From Agromyces subbeticus DSM 16689 (GTDB lineage Bacteria; Actinomycetota; Actinomycetes; Actinomycetales; Microbacteriaceae): 64,000 bases of DNA. The translations under genes and the position numbers were made by a program. The stretch spans positions 124,001-188,000 of the forward strand of contig NZ_ATXG01000004.1 of assembly GCF_000421565.1 (NCBI RefSeq), given 5' to 3'. A model generated the notes under the pieces. That model had not been told where the DNA came from. It saw nothing but the letters and a program-made list of their open reading frames with translations, and made no database searches. Of the stretch, positions 9,015-17,394 are shown piece after piece (within the stretch, counting starts at the first letter, position 1; each line of letters starts with the position of its first letter).

Positions 9015-9977
9015 GTGACAGCACCACCATTGACGAAGACCCCTCCGCCCAGCGCGGATGCCGCCCGACCGCTCGTGCCGGCAGCGCACCCCCCGGGTCG
9101 CCGCAACCGCCGAGTCGACGCGCTCACCGCCACCCTCTTCGTCTCGCCGGCGATGATCGGCTTCTTCATCTTCGTGATCGTGCCGGCCGTCGGCGGTCTC
9201 GTGCTCGCCTTCTTCGAGTGGGACCTCTTCGGCACACCGGTCTTCGTCGGCCTCGACAACATCGTCCGGCTGTTCACCGACCCCGACATGTGGCAGGCCC
9301 TCGGGGTGACCGTGCTGTTCGTCGTCATGGGCGTCATTCCCACGATCATCATCGGGTTCCTGCTCGCCGTCGTGGTCAACAGCAATATGCCCGGCATCGG
9401 CGCCTGGCGCGTGCTCTACTTCACGCCGATGATCGCCTCCGCCGCGGTCGCGGCCATCATCTGGGTGAACCTGTACAACGGGCGCAGCGGGCTCGTGAAC
9501 CAGTTCCTCGCGCTCTTCGGCGTCGACGGCCCCAACTGGCTCTCCGACCCGACCTGGGCGCGGCCCGCACTCGTGATCATGATGATCTGGGGCGCGCTGC
9601 CGATCGTCATCATCCTCTACCTCGCCGGCCTGCAGCGGGTGCCCGAAGACATCTACGCCGCCTCGTCGCTCGACGGCGCCGGCAAGTGGCGTCAGCTCTG
9701 GAGCATGACCTGGCCCAATGTGTGGGGCACGACCCTGCTCATCGCCGTGCTGCAGGCCGTCGGCTTCGTCAGCGGTTCCTTCGAGATCGCGCTGATCATG
9801 ACCGACGGAGGTCCGCTCGGCACCACGCAGTCGCTCGCGCTGTACTCGTACAAGGTCGCGTTCACGCAGCGCGACATCGGCTACGCGAGCGCGCTCTCCC
9901 TCTTCCAACTCGTACTGATCATCGTGATCGTGCTGCTCTCTCGAGCGATCGTCCGCACCCGGAAGGAGCGCAGCTGA
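9015..9977 (+). CDS. sugar ABC transporter permease (MalF-like)
   Basis: This 320-residue inner-membrane permease has six predicted segments, the first at ATLFVSPAMIGFFIFVIVPA. The cytoplasmic EAA-type loop is DIYAASSLDGAGKWRQLWSMTWP, which docks the ATPase. The GTG at 9015 is set by GGAGGAA six bases upstream; a longer in-frame extension into the preceding gene is not used. Its stop overlaps the start of the next permease by one base (TGATG), so translation is coupled. It forms the importer with the lipoprotein upstream. Confidence 0.93.
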   Translation: MTAPPLTKTPPPSADAARPLVPAAHPPGRRNRRVDALTATLFVSPAMIGFFIFVIVPAVGGLVLAFFEWDLFGTPVFVGLDNIVRLFTDPDMWQALGVTVLFVVMGVIPTIIIGFLLAVVVNSNMPGIGAWRVLYFTPMIASAAVAAIIWVNLYNGRSGLVNQFLALFGVDGPNWLSDPTWARPALVIMMIWGALPIVIILYLAGLQRVPEDIYAASSLDGAGKWRQLWSMTWPNVWGTTLLIAVLQAVGFVSGSFEIALIMTDGGPLGTTQSLALYSYKVAFTQRDIGYASALSLFQLVLIIVIVLLSRAIVRTRKERS

Positions 9978-10801
9978 TGCATCCGCGCCTCTACAACGCC
10001 TTTCGCTACGCGCTCGTCGTCGTCTGCGGACTCGTGCTCGCGATCCCCCTGCTCTTCATGGTGTCGGGCTCGCTCAAGTCGGCACGCGAGATCAACGCCT
10101 TCCCGCAGCCGCTGCTGCCCGAGACGCCCATCTGGCAGAACTTCGCCGACGCGTGGAACTTCCTCACGCCGCAGGTGATCGGCAACACCTTCATCTTCAG
10201 TCTCGGTGTCGTGGGTCTCCAGCTCCTCATCTCGCTGCCCGCCGCCTTCGCCCTCGCCAAGATCCCGTTCAAGTGGACGGGGCTGATCCTCGCGACGCTC
10301 GTCGTGCCGATGTTCGTGCCCGCGAACCTCACGCTCATCCCGCTCTTCGTCGTGACGTTCCAGCTCGGCTGGCTGAACTCCTTCGCCGGCCTCATCATCC
10401 CGATGGCCGCGCAGTGCGCGTTCGCCATCCTGCTCTTCCGCCAGTTCTTCGCGACGCTCCCGCCGGGCCTGATCGAGGCGGCCCGCATCGACGGTGCCGG
10501 GTGGCCGCGCGTCTTCGGCTCGATCGCGTTGCCGCTGGCCAAGCCGGCGCTCGCGACGTTCTGCTCCATCAGCTTCCTGACGGCCTGGAACATGTACATC
10601 TGGCCGCTGGTGGTCGCGCCGAACCCGGCGCAACGGGTGATCAACGTCGCGCTCGCGCCCCTCGCCGGCGGAGAGAACTCGACGATCTCGCCGGCCGTCG
10701 GCCTGGCCGGCGCCGTGATCGCCATGATCCCGGTGCTGATCGTCTTCATCGTGCTTCAGAAGTGGTACATCAAGGGCGTCGTCGGAACCGGGCTCGAGTA
10801 G
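9977..10801 (+). CDS. sugar ABC transporter permease (MalG-like)
   Basis: This 274-residue second permease has six membrane segments, and its EAA loop reads EAARIDGAGWPRVFGSIALPL, the MalG consensus. The ATG overlaps the previous stop. The TAG stop is followed at once by the ATG of the rhamnosidase, so the four genes from 7606 to 13438 form one operon. Confidence 0.93.
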   Translation: MHPRLYNAFRYALVVVCGLVLAIPLLFMVSGSLKSAREINAFPQPLLPETPIWQNFADAWNFLTPQVIGNTFIFSLGVVGLQLLISLPAAFALAKIPFKWTGLILATLVVPMFVPANLTLIPLFVVTFQLGWLNSFAGLIIPMAAQCAFAILLFRQFFATLPPGLIEAARIDGAGWPRVFGSIALPLAKPALATFCSISFLTAWNMYIWPLVVAPNPAQRVINVALAPLAGGENSTISPAVGLAGAVIAMIPVLIVFIVLQKWYIKGVVGTGLE

Positions 10802-13438
10802 ATGACAGTGCACAACCCGGTGCTACCAGGCGCCGCAGAACCGCCGCGACCACCTGACGCGCCGACCGCGACGGTCGAACGCCTGCAGCTCGAGCAGGCC
10901 GATCCCGGTGCTGCGCTCGGAACCCCGGCGCCCCGGCTCTCGTGGGTGCTCGACACGGTCGACGCCGGCTGGCGGTCCGACCGCTACGAGGTCGAGTTCC
11001 GGAATGCGTCAGGCGCGGCATCCGTCGCCGCCGTCGCGAGCGGTGAGAGCGTGCTCGTCGACTGGCCGCTCGCCCCACTCGAGTCCCGGCAGCACGGCCG
11101 CGTGCGGGTGCGCGTCGGCTCCGGCCCTCGGTGGACCGAGTGGAGCGACTCCGTTCCTCTCGAGATCGGCCTCCTCGACGTCGACGACTGGTCGGCCGAG
11201 TTCGTGAGCCCGGTGTCGATCGGCGGGCTCGCCGACGGCGCTCCGCTCGTCTTCGCCGACTTCGACCTCGACGAGCTGCCGGTGCGCGCCCGGCTCTTCG
11301 CGACCGCGCACGGCGTCTACGAGGCCTCGCTGAACGGCGCCCGCATCGGCGACGACGTGCTCGCCCCGGGCTGGACCGCCTACGAGCGCCGCTTGCGGTA
11401 CCAGGCGCACGACGTGCTCGGCGAGCTTCGCCGAGGGCAGAACACGCTGAGCGCCATGATCGGCAACGGCTGGTATCGCGGTCAGCTCGTCTGGCCAGGC
11501 AACCGTTCGAGCTACGGCGACCGGCTCGCTCTGCTCGCGCAGCTCGAGCTCGAGTTCACCGACGGCTCACGCCGGGTGATCGCGACGGATGCCTCGTGGC
11601 GGGCGAGCCCGAGCGGCATCCTCTTCGACGACCTCTACGACGGCGAGCGTCGCGACATGCGAGTGCCGAACGTGCCCGACCGCGCGTCGAGCGAGCCCGT
11701 CGAGATCGTGCCGGGCGACCGCGCGCGGCTCGTGGCGCGTCGAAGCCCCCCGGTGCGCGTGACCGAGCGAGTGCCGGTCGCGGCGGTGTCGGTCTCGCCC
11801 TCGGGCGCGACGATCGTCGACTTCGGGCAGAACCTCGTCGGCTGGGTGGAGCTCGTCGTGCGCGGTGGCCGTGCCGGCGACGAGGTCACCGTTCGCCATG
11901 CCGAGGTGCTCGAGGCGGGCGAGCTCGCCCTGCGTCCGCTCCGCAGCGCCAAGGTGACCTCGAGCTACGTGCTGAGCGGGGCCGAACGCGAGGTGCTGCA
12001 TCCCACCTTCACCTTCAACGGCTTCCGGTATGCAGAGATCACGGGAGTGCCCGCGCTCGAACCCGCCGACGTGACGGCGCTCGTGCTCGGCTCGGACCTG
12101 CGCCGAACCGGGTGGTTCGAGACATCCGACCCGCTCGTCGACCGACTGCACGAGAACGTCGTCTGGGGCATGCGCGGCAACTTCCTCGACCTGCCCACCG
12201 ACTGCCCGCAGCGCGACGAGCGGCTGGGCTGGACCGGCGACATCCAGGTGTTCGCCCCCACCGCCGCCACGCTCTTCGACACCTCGGGCTTCCTCGCCGG
12301 GTGGCTGGAGGACCTCGCCGCAGAGCAGCGCCCAGACGGCGGAGTGCCGTACGTGGTGCCCGACGTGCTGCGCGAGGAGAACCCCGCCGCTGCGGCGTGG
12401 AGCGACGCCGCAACGATCGTGCCGTCGGCGCTGCACCTGTCGTATGCCGATCGCGACATGCTCGAACGACAGTATCCGTCGATGCGTGCGTGGGTCGAGA
12501 AGGTGACGAGCCTCGCCGGCGACGATCACCTCTGGAACACCGGCTTCCAGTTCGGCGACTGGCTCGACCCGACGGCACCGCCCGAGGAACCGGCGAAGGC
12601 CGCGGCCGACCCCTACGTCGTGGCCACGGCGTACTACGCACGGTCGGCGGGCCTGCTCGCTGCCGCGGCGACGACGCTCGGCCGCGCCGACGACGCCCAG
12701 CGTTACGGACTGCTCGCCGAGCGCATCGCCCGTGCGTTCAACCACGAGTACGTCACCCCGGGCGGGCGCGTTCTCAGCGACTGCCAGACGGTCTACGCGC
12801 TCGCGCTCTGCTGGGACCTCATCGCCGACCCCGGCGCGCGCGACGCCGCCGGCGACCGCCTCGTGGAACTGGTCATCGCCGCCGAGTATCGCGTCGCCAC
12901 CGGCTTCGTCGGCACACCGCTCATCCTCGATGCCCTGTGCGTGGGCGGCCGCCCCGATGTCGCCCATCGCATGCTGCTCGAGACCGCACCGCCGTCGTGG
13001 CTGTACTCCGTCACGATGGGCGCCACCACGATCTGGGAGCGATGGGATTCGATGCTGCCCGACGGCAGCGTGAACACGGGCACCATGACGTCGTTCAACC
13101 ACTACGCCTATGGAGCGGTCGCCGACTGGCTGCACCGATCGGTCGGAGGTCTTGCTCCGGCCGCGCCGGGCTGGCGGCGCGTCATCGTGCGACCGCTCGT
13201 CACGGGCCAGCTCTCGCACGCCCGCGTCGACTTCGACTCCCCCTACGGCCGCATCACGAGTTCATGGCGCATCGAGGCGGGTCGCGTGCTGCTCGAGGTC
13301 GTGGTGCCGTACGGCGTCGTCGCCGACGTGTGGGTGCCCGGTGCCGTCACTGCAGTCACCGTCGGACTCGGTACGCACTACTTCGAGGGCACGCCGATCT
13401 CGAGTCGATCGCAGGGCAGGGCTCCGCGGTCAGCGTGA
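10802..13438 (+). CDS. GH78 alpha-L-rhamnosidase, short form
   Basis: This 878-residue protein has the canonical GH78 domain order: an N-terminal fibronectin-like domain (RLSWVLDTVDAGWRS), a carbohydrate-binding N domain, the (alpha/alpha)6 catalytic domain with Asp467 in TDCPQRDERLGWTGD, the probable base Glu in TTIWERWDSM, and a C-terminal beta domain. There is no signal peptide, so cleavage is probably cytoplasmic after import. The start codon abuts the permease stop. Its last 9 bases overlap the convergent enoyl-CoA isomerase gene. It differs clearly from the longer rhamnosidase at 4180-7374, so the two may act on different linkages. Confidence 0.92.
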   Translation: MTVHNPVLPGAAEPPRPPDAPTATVERLQLEQADPGAALGTPAPRLSWVLDTVDAGWRSDRYEVEFRNASGAASVAAVASGESVLVDWPLAPLESRQHGRVRVRVGSGPRWTEWSDSVPLEIGLLDVDDWSAEFVSPVSIGGLADGAPLVFADFDLDELPVRARLFATAHGVYEASLNGARIGDDVLAPGWTAYERRLRYQAHDVLGELRRGQNTLSAMIGNGWYRGQLVWPGNRSSYGDRLALLAQLELEFTDGSRRVIATDASWRASPSGILFDDLYDGERRDMRVPNVPDRASSEPVEIVPGDRARLVARRSPPVRVTERVPVAAVSVSPSGATIVDFGQNLVGWVELVVRGGRAGDEVTVRHAEVLEAGELALRPLRSAKVTSSYVLSGAEREVLHPTFTFNGFRYAEITGVPALEPADVTALVLGSDLRRTGWFETSDPLVDRLHENVVWGMRGNFLDLPTDCPQRDERLGWTGDIQVFAPTAATLFDTSGFLAGWLEDLAAEQRPDGGVPYVVPDVLREENPAAAAWSDAATIVPSALHLSYADRDMLERQYPSMRAWVEKVTSLAGDDHLWNTGFQFGDWLDPTAPPEEPAKAAADPYVVATAYYARSAGLLAAAATTLGRADDAQRYGLLAERIARAFNHEYVTPGGRVLSDCQTVYALALCWDLIADPGARDAAGDRLVELVIAAEYRVATGFVGTPLILDALCVGGRPDVAHRMLLETAPPSWLYSVTMGATTIWERWDSMLPDGSVNTGTMTSFNHYAYGAVADWLHRSVGGLAPAAPGWRRVIVRPLVTGQLSHARVDFDSPYGRITSSWRIEAGRVLLEVVVPYGVVADVWVPGAVTAVTVGLGTHYFEGTPISSRSQGRAPRSA

Positions 13439-14215
13439 GCCGGTGAAGACCGGCTTGCGCTTCTCCTGGAACGCTGCGAAGCCCTCGCGGTAGTCGGCGG
13501 TGTCGCAGAGCGCGGCTTGGGCGCGGTTCTCCTCGGCCATCGATGCCCAGAGGCCGAGCCGCTCGTCGCGAAGGGCGGCGACGAGCCGCTTCGAGGCGAC
13601 GAACGCCTGGGTCGCTCCGGATGCCGCGGCTCGGGCCGCGGCGCGGGCCGCATCCGTCACCTCGTCGGCGGCGAACACCTGCGAGAACAGCCCTGCGGTG
13701 ACCGCCTCGGTGCCCGACATCAGGCGACCGGTCACGATGAGGTCCATCGTCTTGTGCGCGCCGAGCCGCTCGACGAAGAGGGCGTGCCCTCCCGAGTCGA
13801 GGGTGGCCCCGAGGTTCGCGAACGGCGAGCCGATCTTCGCGGTGTCGGCGACGTACACGATGTCGCTCGCGATGAGCAGGCCGAGTCCGACGCCGAGGCA
13901 CGCGCCGTGGGCGACCGCGAACGTCGGCGCGGGGAACCCCGCCATGCGCTGCAGCAGCGGCTCGACGAGGCCGCCGAGGTAGCCCAGCACGTCGTCTTCG
14001 CGCGGGTCGACGCCCGAGATGTCACGGCCCGCGCAGAATGCGCGCCCCTCGCCGCGCAGCACGAGCGCCCACACCTCGCCGAGCTGCGACATCCGCTCGG
14101 CCTCGACGTAGGCCTGCGTCAGCTCGGCGATCGCCGCCGGGTCGAGCGCGTTGAGCTTCTCCGGCGCGTTCAGCACGATCTCGGCGACGCCGTCGGTCAC
14201 GGTCAGTTCGATCAT
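13430..14215 (-). CDS. paaG: PaaG-type ring 1,2-epoxyphenylacetyl-CoA isomerase
   Basis: This 261-residue crotonase-fold protein lacks the first catalytic Glu of hydratases (GACLGVGLGLL) and has Asp in LGATLDSGG, the isomerase pattern of PaaG. Its C-terminus (TADYREGFAAFQEKRKPVFTG) resembles E. coli PaaG strongly. The reaction turns the ring epoxide into oxepin-CoA. It follows paaE by 49 bases, with GGAG six bases before the ATG, and is the last gene of the epoxidase operon. The other crotonase in the window (33995-34774) keeps both Glu residues and fits PaaF, which supports this division. Confidence 0.85.
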   Translation of the reverse strand: MIELTVTDGVAEIVLNAPEKLNALDPAAIAELTQAYVEAERMSQLGEVWALVLRGEGRAFCAGRDISGVDPREDDVLGYLGGLVEPLLQRMAGFPAPTFAVAHGACLGVGLGLLIASDIVYVADTAKIGSPFANLGATLDSGGHALFVERLGAHKTMDLIVTGRLMSGTEAVTAGLFSQVFAADEVTDAARAAARAAASGATQAFVASKRLVAALRDERLGLWASMAEENRAQAALCDTADYREGFAAFQEKRKPVFTGSR

Positions 14216-14264
14216 GATGCTCCGTTCAGCGGGTCTTCCTCGACCCGTTCGCAGGGTACCGGCG

Positions 14265-15557
14265 TCACACGTCGTAGTCGACGACGACTCGGTCGGACTT
14301 CGGATGCGACTGGCACGTGAGCACGTAGCCGCGTTCGAGCTCGTCGGGCTCGAGGGCGTAGTTCTCGGTCATCGCGACATCGCCCGTGATGAGGCGGGCG
14401 CGGCAGGTGCCGCACACGCCGCCGGCGCACGCGAACGGCACGTCGGGGCGCACCCGCAGCGCCGCGTTGAGAATGGACTCGTTCGCGCTCACCGGGCTCT
14501 CGACCGTCGACGACTGCCCGTCGAGCGTGAACTCGATCGCAACAGTCGGCTCGCCGCGCTCGACGACGACGGGGCGACCGCGCTCGCCCTCGACGCGGTC
14601 GGCGGTGTCGGTCGTGAAGAGCTCGTAGCGCACGTGCTTGACGGGCACGGATGCCGCGGCGAGCGTGTCGCGCGCGAGCTGCACGAGCTCGAACGGGCCG
14701 CACAGGAACCACTCGTCGACCGTCGCGGGCGGGATCAGCACCTCGAGCATGCGCTCGAGCTTCTCGGCGTCGATGCGCCCCGAGAGCAGCGGCGCCGTGC
14801 GCTGCTCTCGCGAGAGCACGTGGTGCAGCGCGAGCCTCGCCGGGTAGCGGTCTTTGAGCTCGGCGAGCTCTTCGAGGAACATCACGTCGCGCGTCGAGCG
14901 GTTCGTGTAGACGAGCGTGAAGCGCGCCGACGCCGAGCGGGCGAGCACCGTGTGCGCGAGCGCCATGAGCGGCGTGATGCCCGATCCGGCGGCGATGCCG
15001 ACGAGGTGCTTGCCGTCGAGGTCGTCGAGGGTCGAGGTGAACGTGCCCTCTGGGCTCATCACGTCGAGGGTGTCGCCCGCCTTCAGTTCGGAGTTCGCCC
15101 ACGTCGAGAACCGCCCGCCGAGGTCGCGCTTGATCGCGACCGAGATGCTGCCCCCCATTCCGGCAGATGGGCGCTGTGGCGGCCGGCAGATCGAGTAGCT
15201 GCGGCGCAGCTCCTTGCCGTCGAGGGTGGCCCGGATCGCGACGTACTGGCCGGGCAGGTAGCTGTAGTCGTCGGCGAGCTCGTCGGGCACCTCGAACGTG
15301 ACCTCGACGGCGTCGTCGGTGAGCGGGCGCACCTCGGCGACCGTGAGCGGGTGGAACCGCGCGCGACGTCGCTTCGCCACGTGCTCGCCGCCGACGGCGC
15401 TCTGCAGGAACGCACCGGCGACGGATGCCGCGCCGGCGAGGTCACTCGTCGGTCGAGTAGCGCCCGACGCAGGAGGACGCGTATCGAGACCCGAGGTCTC
15501 GATACGCTCGCTGGCGCTCGCTACTCGACCAACCGAGCCGAGGTTCTTGGCGGCCAT
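14265..15557 (-). CDS. paaE: phenylacetyl-CoA epoxidase reductase subunit PaaE, with palindromic insert at N-terminus
   Basis: This 430-residue reductase passes electrons from NAD(P)H through FAD and a [2Fe-2S] centre to the PaaA di-iron site. The FAD motif RRSYSICRPP and the NAD motif GIAAGSGITPLMAL are present; the ferredoxin domain holds four Cys in CAGGVCGTC and the later TCQS. Family members begin near FHPLTVAEV; here about 60 residues precede it, of which residues 10-36 are a translated palindromic repeat (GRVASASERIET...). The ATG overlaps the paaD stop (TGATG), which argues that this extended start is used. An alternative GTG at 15380 would exclude the repeat but breaks the coupling and lacks a clear ribosome-binding site. 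Confidence 0.9.
   Translation of the reverse strand: MAAKNLGSVGRVASASERIETSGLDTRPPASGATRPTSDLAGAASVAGAFLQSAVGGEHVAKRRRARFHPLTVAEVRPLTDDAVEVTFEVPDELADDYSYLPGQYVAIRATLDGKELRRSYSICRPPQRPSAGMGGSISVAIKRDLGGRFSTWANSELKAGDTLDVMSPEGTFTSTLDDLDGKHLVGIAAGSGITPLMALAHTVLARSASARFTLVYTNRSTRDVMFLEELAELKDRYPARLALHHVLSREQRTAPLLSGRIDAEKLERMLEVLIPPATVDEWFLCGPFELVQLARDTLAAASVPVKHVRYELFTTDTADRVEGERGRPVVVERGEPTVAIEFTLDGQSSTVESPVSANESILNAALRVRPDVPFACAGGVCGTCRARLITGDVAMTENYALEPDELERGYVLTCQSHPKSDRVVVDYDV
15451..15530. repeat. palindromic element copy A (inside paaE)
   Basis: 80 bp from GGTCGAGTAG to CTACTCGACC; the inner arms TATCGAGACC and GGTCTCGATA also pair. It is read on the minus strand in the frame GGT CGA GTA GCG. 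The unpaired segment between outer and inner arms differs from one side to the other. Confidence 0.9.
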
Positions 15558-16180
15558 CAGAGCACCTTGAAGTAGTCGAAGGGCTCGAGACAGTCGCGGC
15601 ACTCGTAGAGCGCCTTGCACGAGGTCGATCCGAATCGGGCGAGCTCGCGGGTGTCGAGCGAGTCGCAGCGCGGGCACTTCACCGCGAGCTGCACCCGAAC
15701 CGGGCCCGATCCGCGCACGGCGGCGTGCCCGGTCGGCGCCTGGATGCCGTAGCGACGCAGCTTCTCTTTGCCGGCCTCGCTCATCCAGTCGGTCGTCCAC
15801 GCCGGGGCGAGCACGAGGTCGACGCGCACCTCGTCGTAGCCGGCATGCGTGAGCGCGAGCAGCACGTCGTCGCGCATGGCGTCGAGCGCAGGGCATCCGC
15901 TGTACGTGGGGGTCAATTGCACGCGCACGGCACCGTCGTCGCCGACCTCGACCGCGCGCAGCACGCCGAGGTCTTCGATCGTGAGCACGGGGATCTCGGG
16001 GTCGGTCACGGTCGCGGCGACGTGCCACGCGCGCGCAGCCGCGGGATCGGTCGGCACCGGCCGGGCGACCTGTTCCGCCGGTCGAGTAGCGACCGACGAA
16101 GGAGGACGCGTATCGAGGCCACCTGCGAGGGTCTCGATACGCTCGCTGGCGCTCGCTACTCGACCGGCGGTGGCGGTCAC
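15557..16180 (-). CDS. paaD: PaaD, epoxidase maturation/Fe-S factor, with palindromic insert at N-terminus
   Basis: This 207-residue MIP18/DUF59-family protein is needed for a functional epoxidase. The DUF59 core starts at AWHVAATVTDPEIPVLTIEDLGVL; the C-terminus has the PaaD zinc-type cluster CPRC...CKALYECRDC. The GTG at 16180 overlaps the paaC stop as GTGA; the GTG at 16183 is also possible. Directly after the start, residues 6-34 are a translated palindromic element (GRVASASERIET...ATRP) that has no place in the family. It is followed by an Ala/Pro-rich linker before the conserved domain. Confidence 0.9.
   Translation of the reverse strand: MTATAGRVASASERIETLAGGLDTRPPSSVATRPAEQVARPVPTDPAAARAWHVAATVTDPEIPVLTIEDLGVLRAVEVGDDGAVRVQLTPTYSGCPALDAMRDDVLLALTHAGYDEVRVDLVLAPAWTTDWMSEAGKEKLRRYGIQAPTGHAAVRGSGPVRVQLAVKCPRCDSLDTRELARFGSTSCKALYECRDCLEPFDYFKVL
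16080..16165. repeat. palindromic element copy B (start of paaD)
   Basis: 86 bp, with the same outer and inner arms as copy A and six more bases in the central loop (in-frame difference). It begins five codons after the paaD start and is read in the same frame as in paaE. Confidence 0.9.
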
Positions 16181-17037
16181 CACGACGCCCCCGGGTGCGC
16201 GCGGGCGAGCACCTGCATCTCGGCGAGCAGCGGCCCCAGGTGCTCGGTGTGCCGGCCCTCGCGTCCGCCGCCCGCGGCGATGAACGCGGTGCGGCCGCTC
16301 GGCAGCTCGAGCTCCGCCTCGGCGAGCACGGCATCAATGACGGCGTCGAACGGCTCGCGCAGCGTCGACGGCAGCACCGCGACATCGTCGGCCGTCAACC
16401 GCTCGACGAGCTCGTCATCATGGAACAGCTCGTCGACGTACGGCCAGGTGTCGGTGATCGCGGCGATCATGCGGCGGCGCGACTCGTCGGTGCCGCCGGC
16501 GAGCCGCAGCACCCACTGGGTCGCGTGGTCGCGGTGGTAGTCGACCTCTTTCAGCGACTTCGCGGCGATCGCCGCGAGCGTCGCATCCGTCGAGTCCGCG
16601 AGTCGGGCATACAGCTCGACGAGGTACACGGATGCCGCGAGCTGACGTGTGATCGTGTGGGCGAAGTCGCCGTTCGGCTGCTCGAAGAGCCAGGCGTTCC
16701 GCCACTCGGGCTCGTCGCGCCAGTAGGCGAGGTCGTCTTCGCTGCGGCCGGTCGCGGTGCCCGCGTAGTGCAGCAGCGAGCGGGCGTGCCCGATGAGGTC
16801 GAGGGCGATGTTGCCGAGCGCGACGTCTTCTTCGAGCTCAGGGGCGCGGGCGATCCACATGCCGAGCTGCTGGGCGAGCACGAGGGCGTCGTCGCCGAGG
16901 CGCAGGGCGTACTCCGCGGCATCCGCCGTTGCGACCTGCCCTTCACCGCCCGCCTGCGCACCGGTGAACTCCTCGGCGAGCTTCAGCTCGTCGACGGAGA
17001 CGTGACCGTGCGCGTGCTCGTCGCCGTGTCCGCTCAC
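16177..17037 (-). CDS. paaC: phenylacetyl-CoA epoxidase structural subunit PaaC
   Basis: This 286-residue ferritin-like helical protein pairs with PaaA and has the family core YALRLGDDALVLAQQLGMWIARAPELEEDVALGNIALDLIG. PaaC is structural and helps bind substrate. The GTG overlaps the paaB stop as GTGA. A His-rich start (GHGDEHAHGH) and a Gly-rich linker precede the conserved domain. The stop overlaps paaD in the same way, so paaB, paaC, paaD and paaE are all translationally coupled. Confidence 0.93.
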   Translation of the reverse strand: MSGHGDEHAHGHVSVDELKLAEEFTGAQAGGEGQVATADAAEYALRLGDDALVLAQQLGMWIARAPELEEDVALGNIALDLIGHARSLLHYAGTATGRSEDDLAYWRDEPEWRNAWLFEQPNGDFAHTITRQLAASVYLVELYARLADSTDATLAAIAAKSLKEVDYHRDHATQWVLRLAGGTDESRRRMIAAITDTWPYVDELFHDDELVERLTADDVAVLPSTLREPFDAVIDAVLAEAELELPSGRTAFIAAGGGREGRHTEHLGPLLAEMQVLARAHPGASW

Positions 17038-17339
17038 AGGTGCTTCACCCCTTCGCTCTTCGTGTAGTAGACCGCGTGGCGGTAGTTCTTGCCGGCCGGG
17101 CTCTCGAAGAAGGCGCCCTTCGCGTCGGGGTCGCTCGTGGTGATCGCCTCTGCCGGAACGACCCAGATCGAGATGCCTTCGCCACGGCGGGTGTAGAGGT
17201 CGCGGGCGTTGCGCACGGCCATGTCTGGGTCGGGCGCGTGCAGCGAACCGACGTGCACGTGCGAGAGCCCGCGGTTGGCGCGCACGAAGACCTCCCACAG
17301 GGGCCACGCCTCGGTGCCGGTCTCGCCGGGTGTGCTCAT
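17034..17339 (-). CDS. paaB: phenylacetyl-CoA epoxidase subunit PaaB
   Basis: This 101-residue small subunit bridges PaaAC heterodimers. It has the conserved WPLWEVFVRANRGLSHVHVGSLHAPD, SIWVVPAEAIT and a C-terminal YRHAVYYTKSEGVKHL. The ATG follows GAGGAG at seven bases. A half palindromic element lies between it and paaA. Confidence 0.95.
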   Translation of the reverse strand: MSTPGETGTEAWPLWEVFVRANRGLSHVHVGSLHAPDPDMAVRNARDLYTRRGEGISIWVVPAEAITTSDPDAKGAFFESPAGKNYRHAVYYTKSEGVKHL

Positions 17340-17353
17340 CGTCGTCTCCTCAG

Positions 17354-17389
17354 GGTCTCGATACGCTCGCTGGCGCTCGCTACTCGACC
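17354..17389. repeat. palindromic element copy C (half element between paaA and paaB)
   Basis: 36 bp corresponding to one side only (GGTCTCGATACGCTCG...CTACTCGACC), with an internal dyad CGAGCGCCAGCGAGCG. It occupies most of the paaA-paaB gap. Confidence 0.85.
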
Positions 17390-17394
17390 GGCGG

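Noticed and set aside
13430..14215. Assigning this crotonase as PaaF
   Set aside because: It lacks the first hydratase Glu and has the isomerase Asp plus the PaaG-like C-terminus; the other crotonase keeps both Glu residues.
14265..16385. A continuous 706-codon frame suggesting a PaaD-PaaE fusion
   Set aside because: Upstream of 15557 this frame is out of register with paaD; the paaD stop overlaps the paaE ATG, so two proteins are made.
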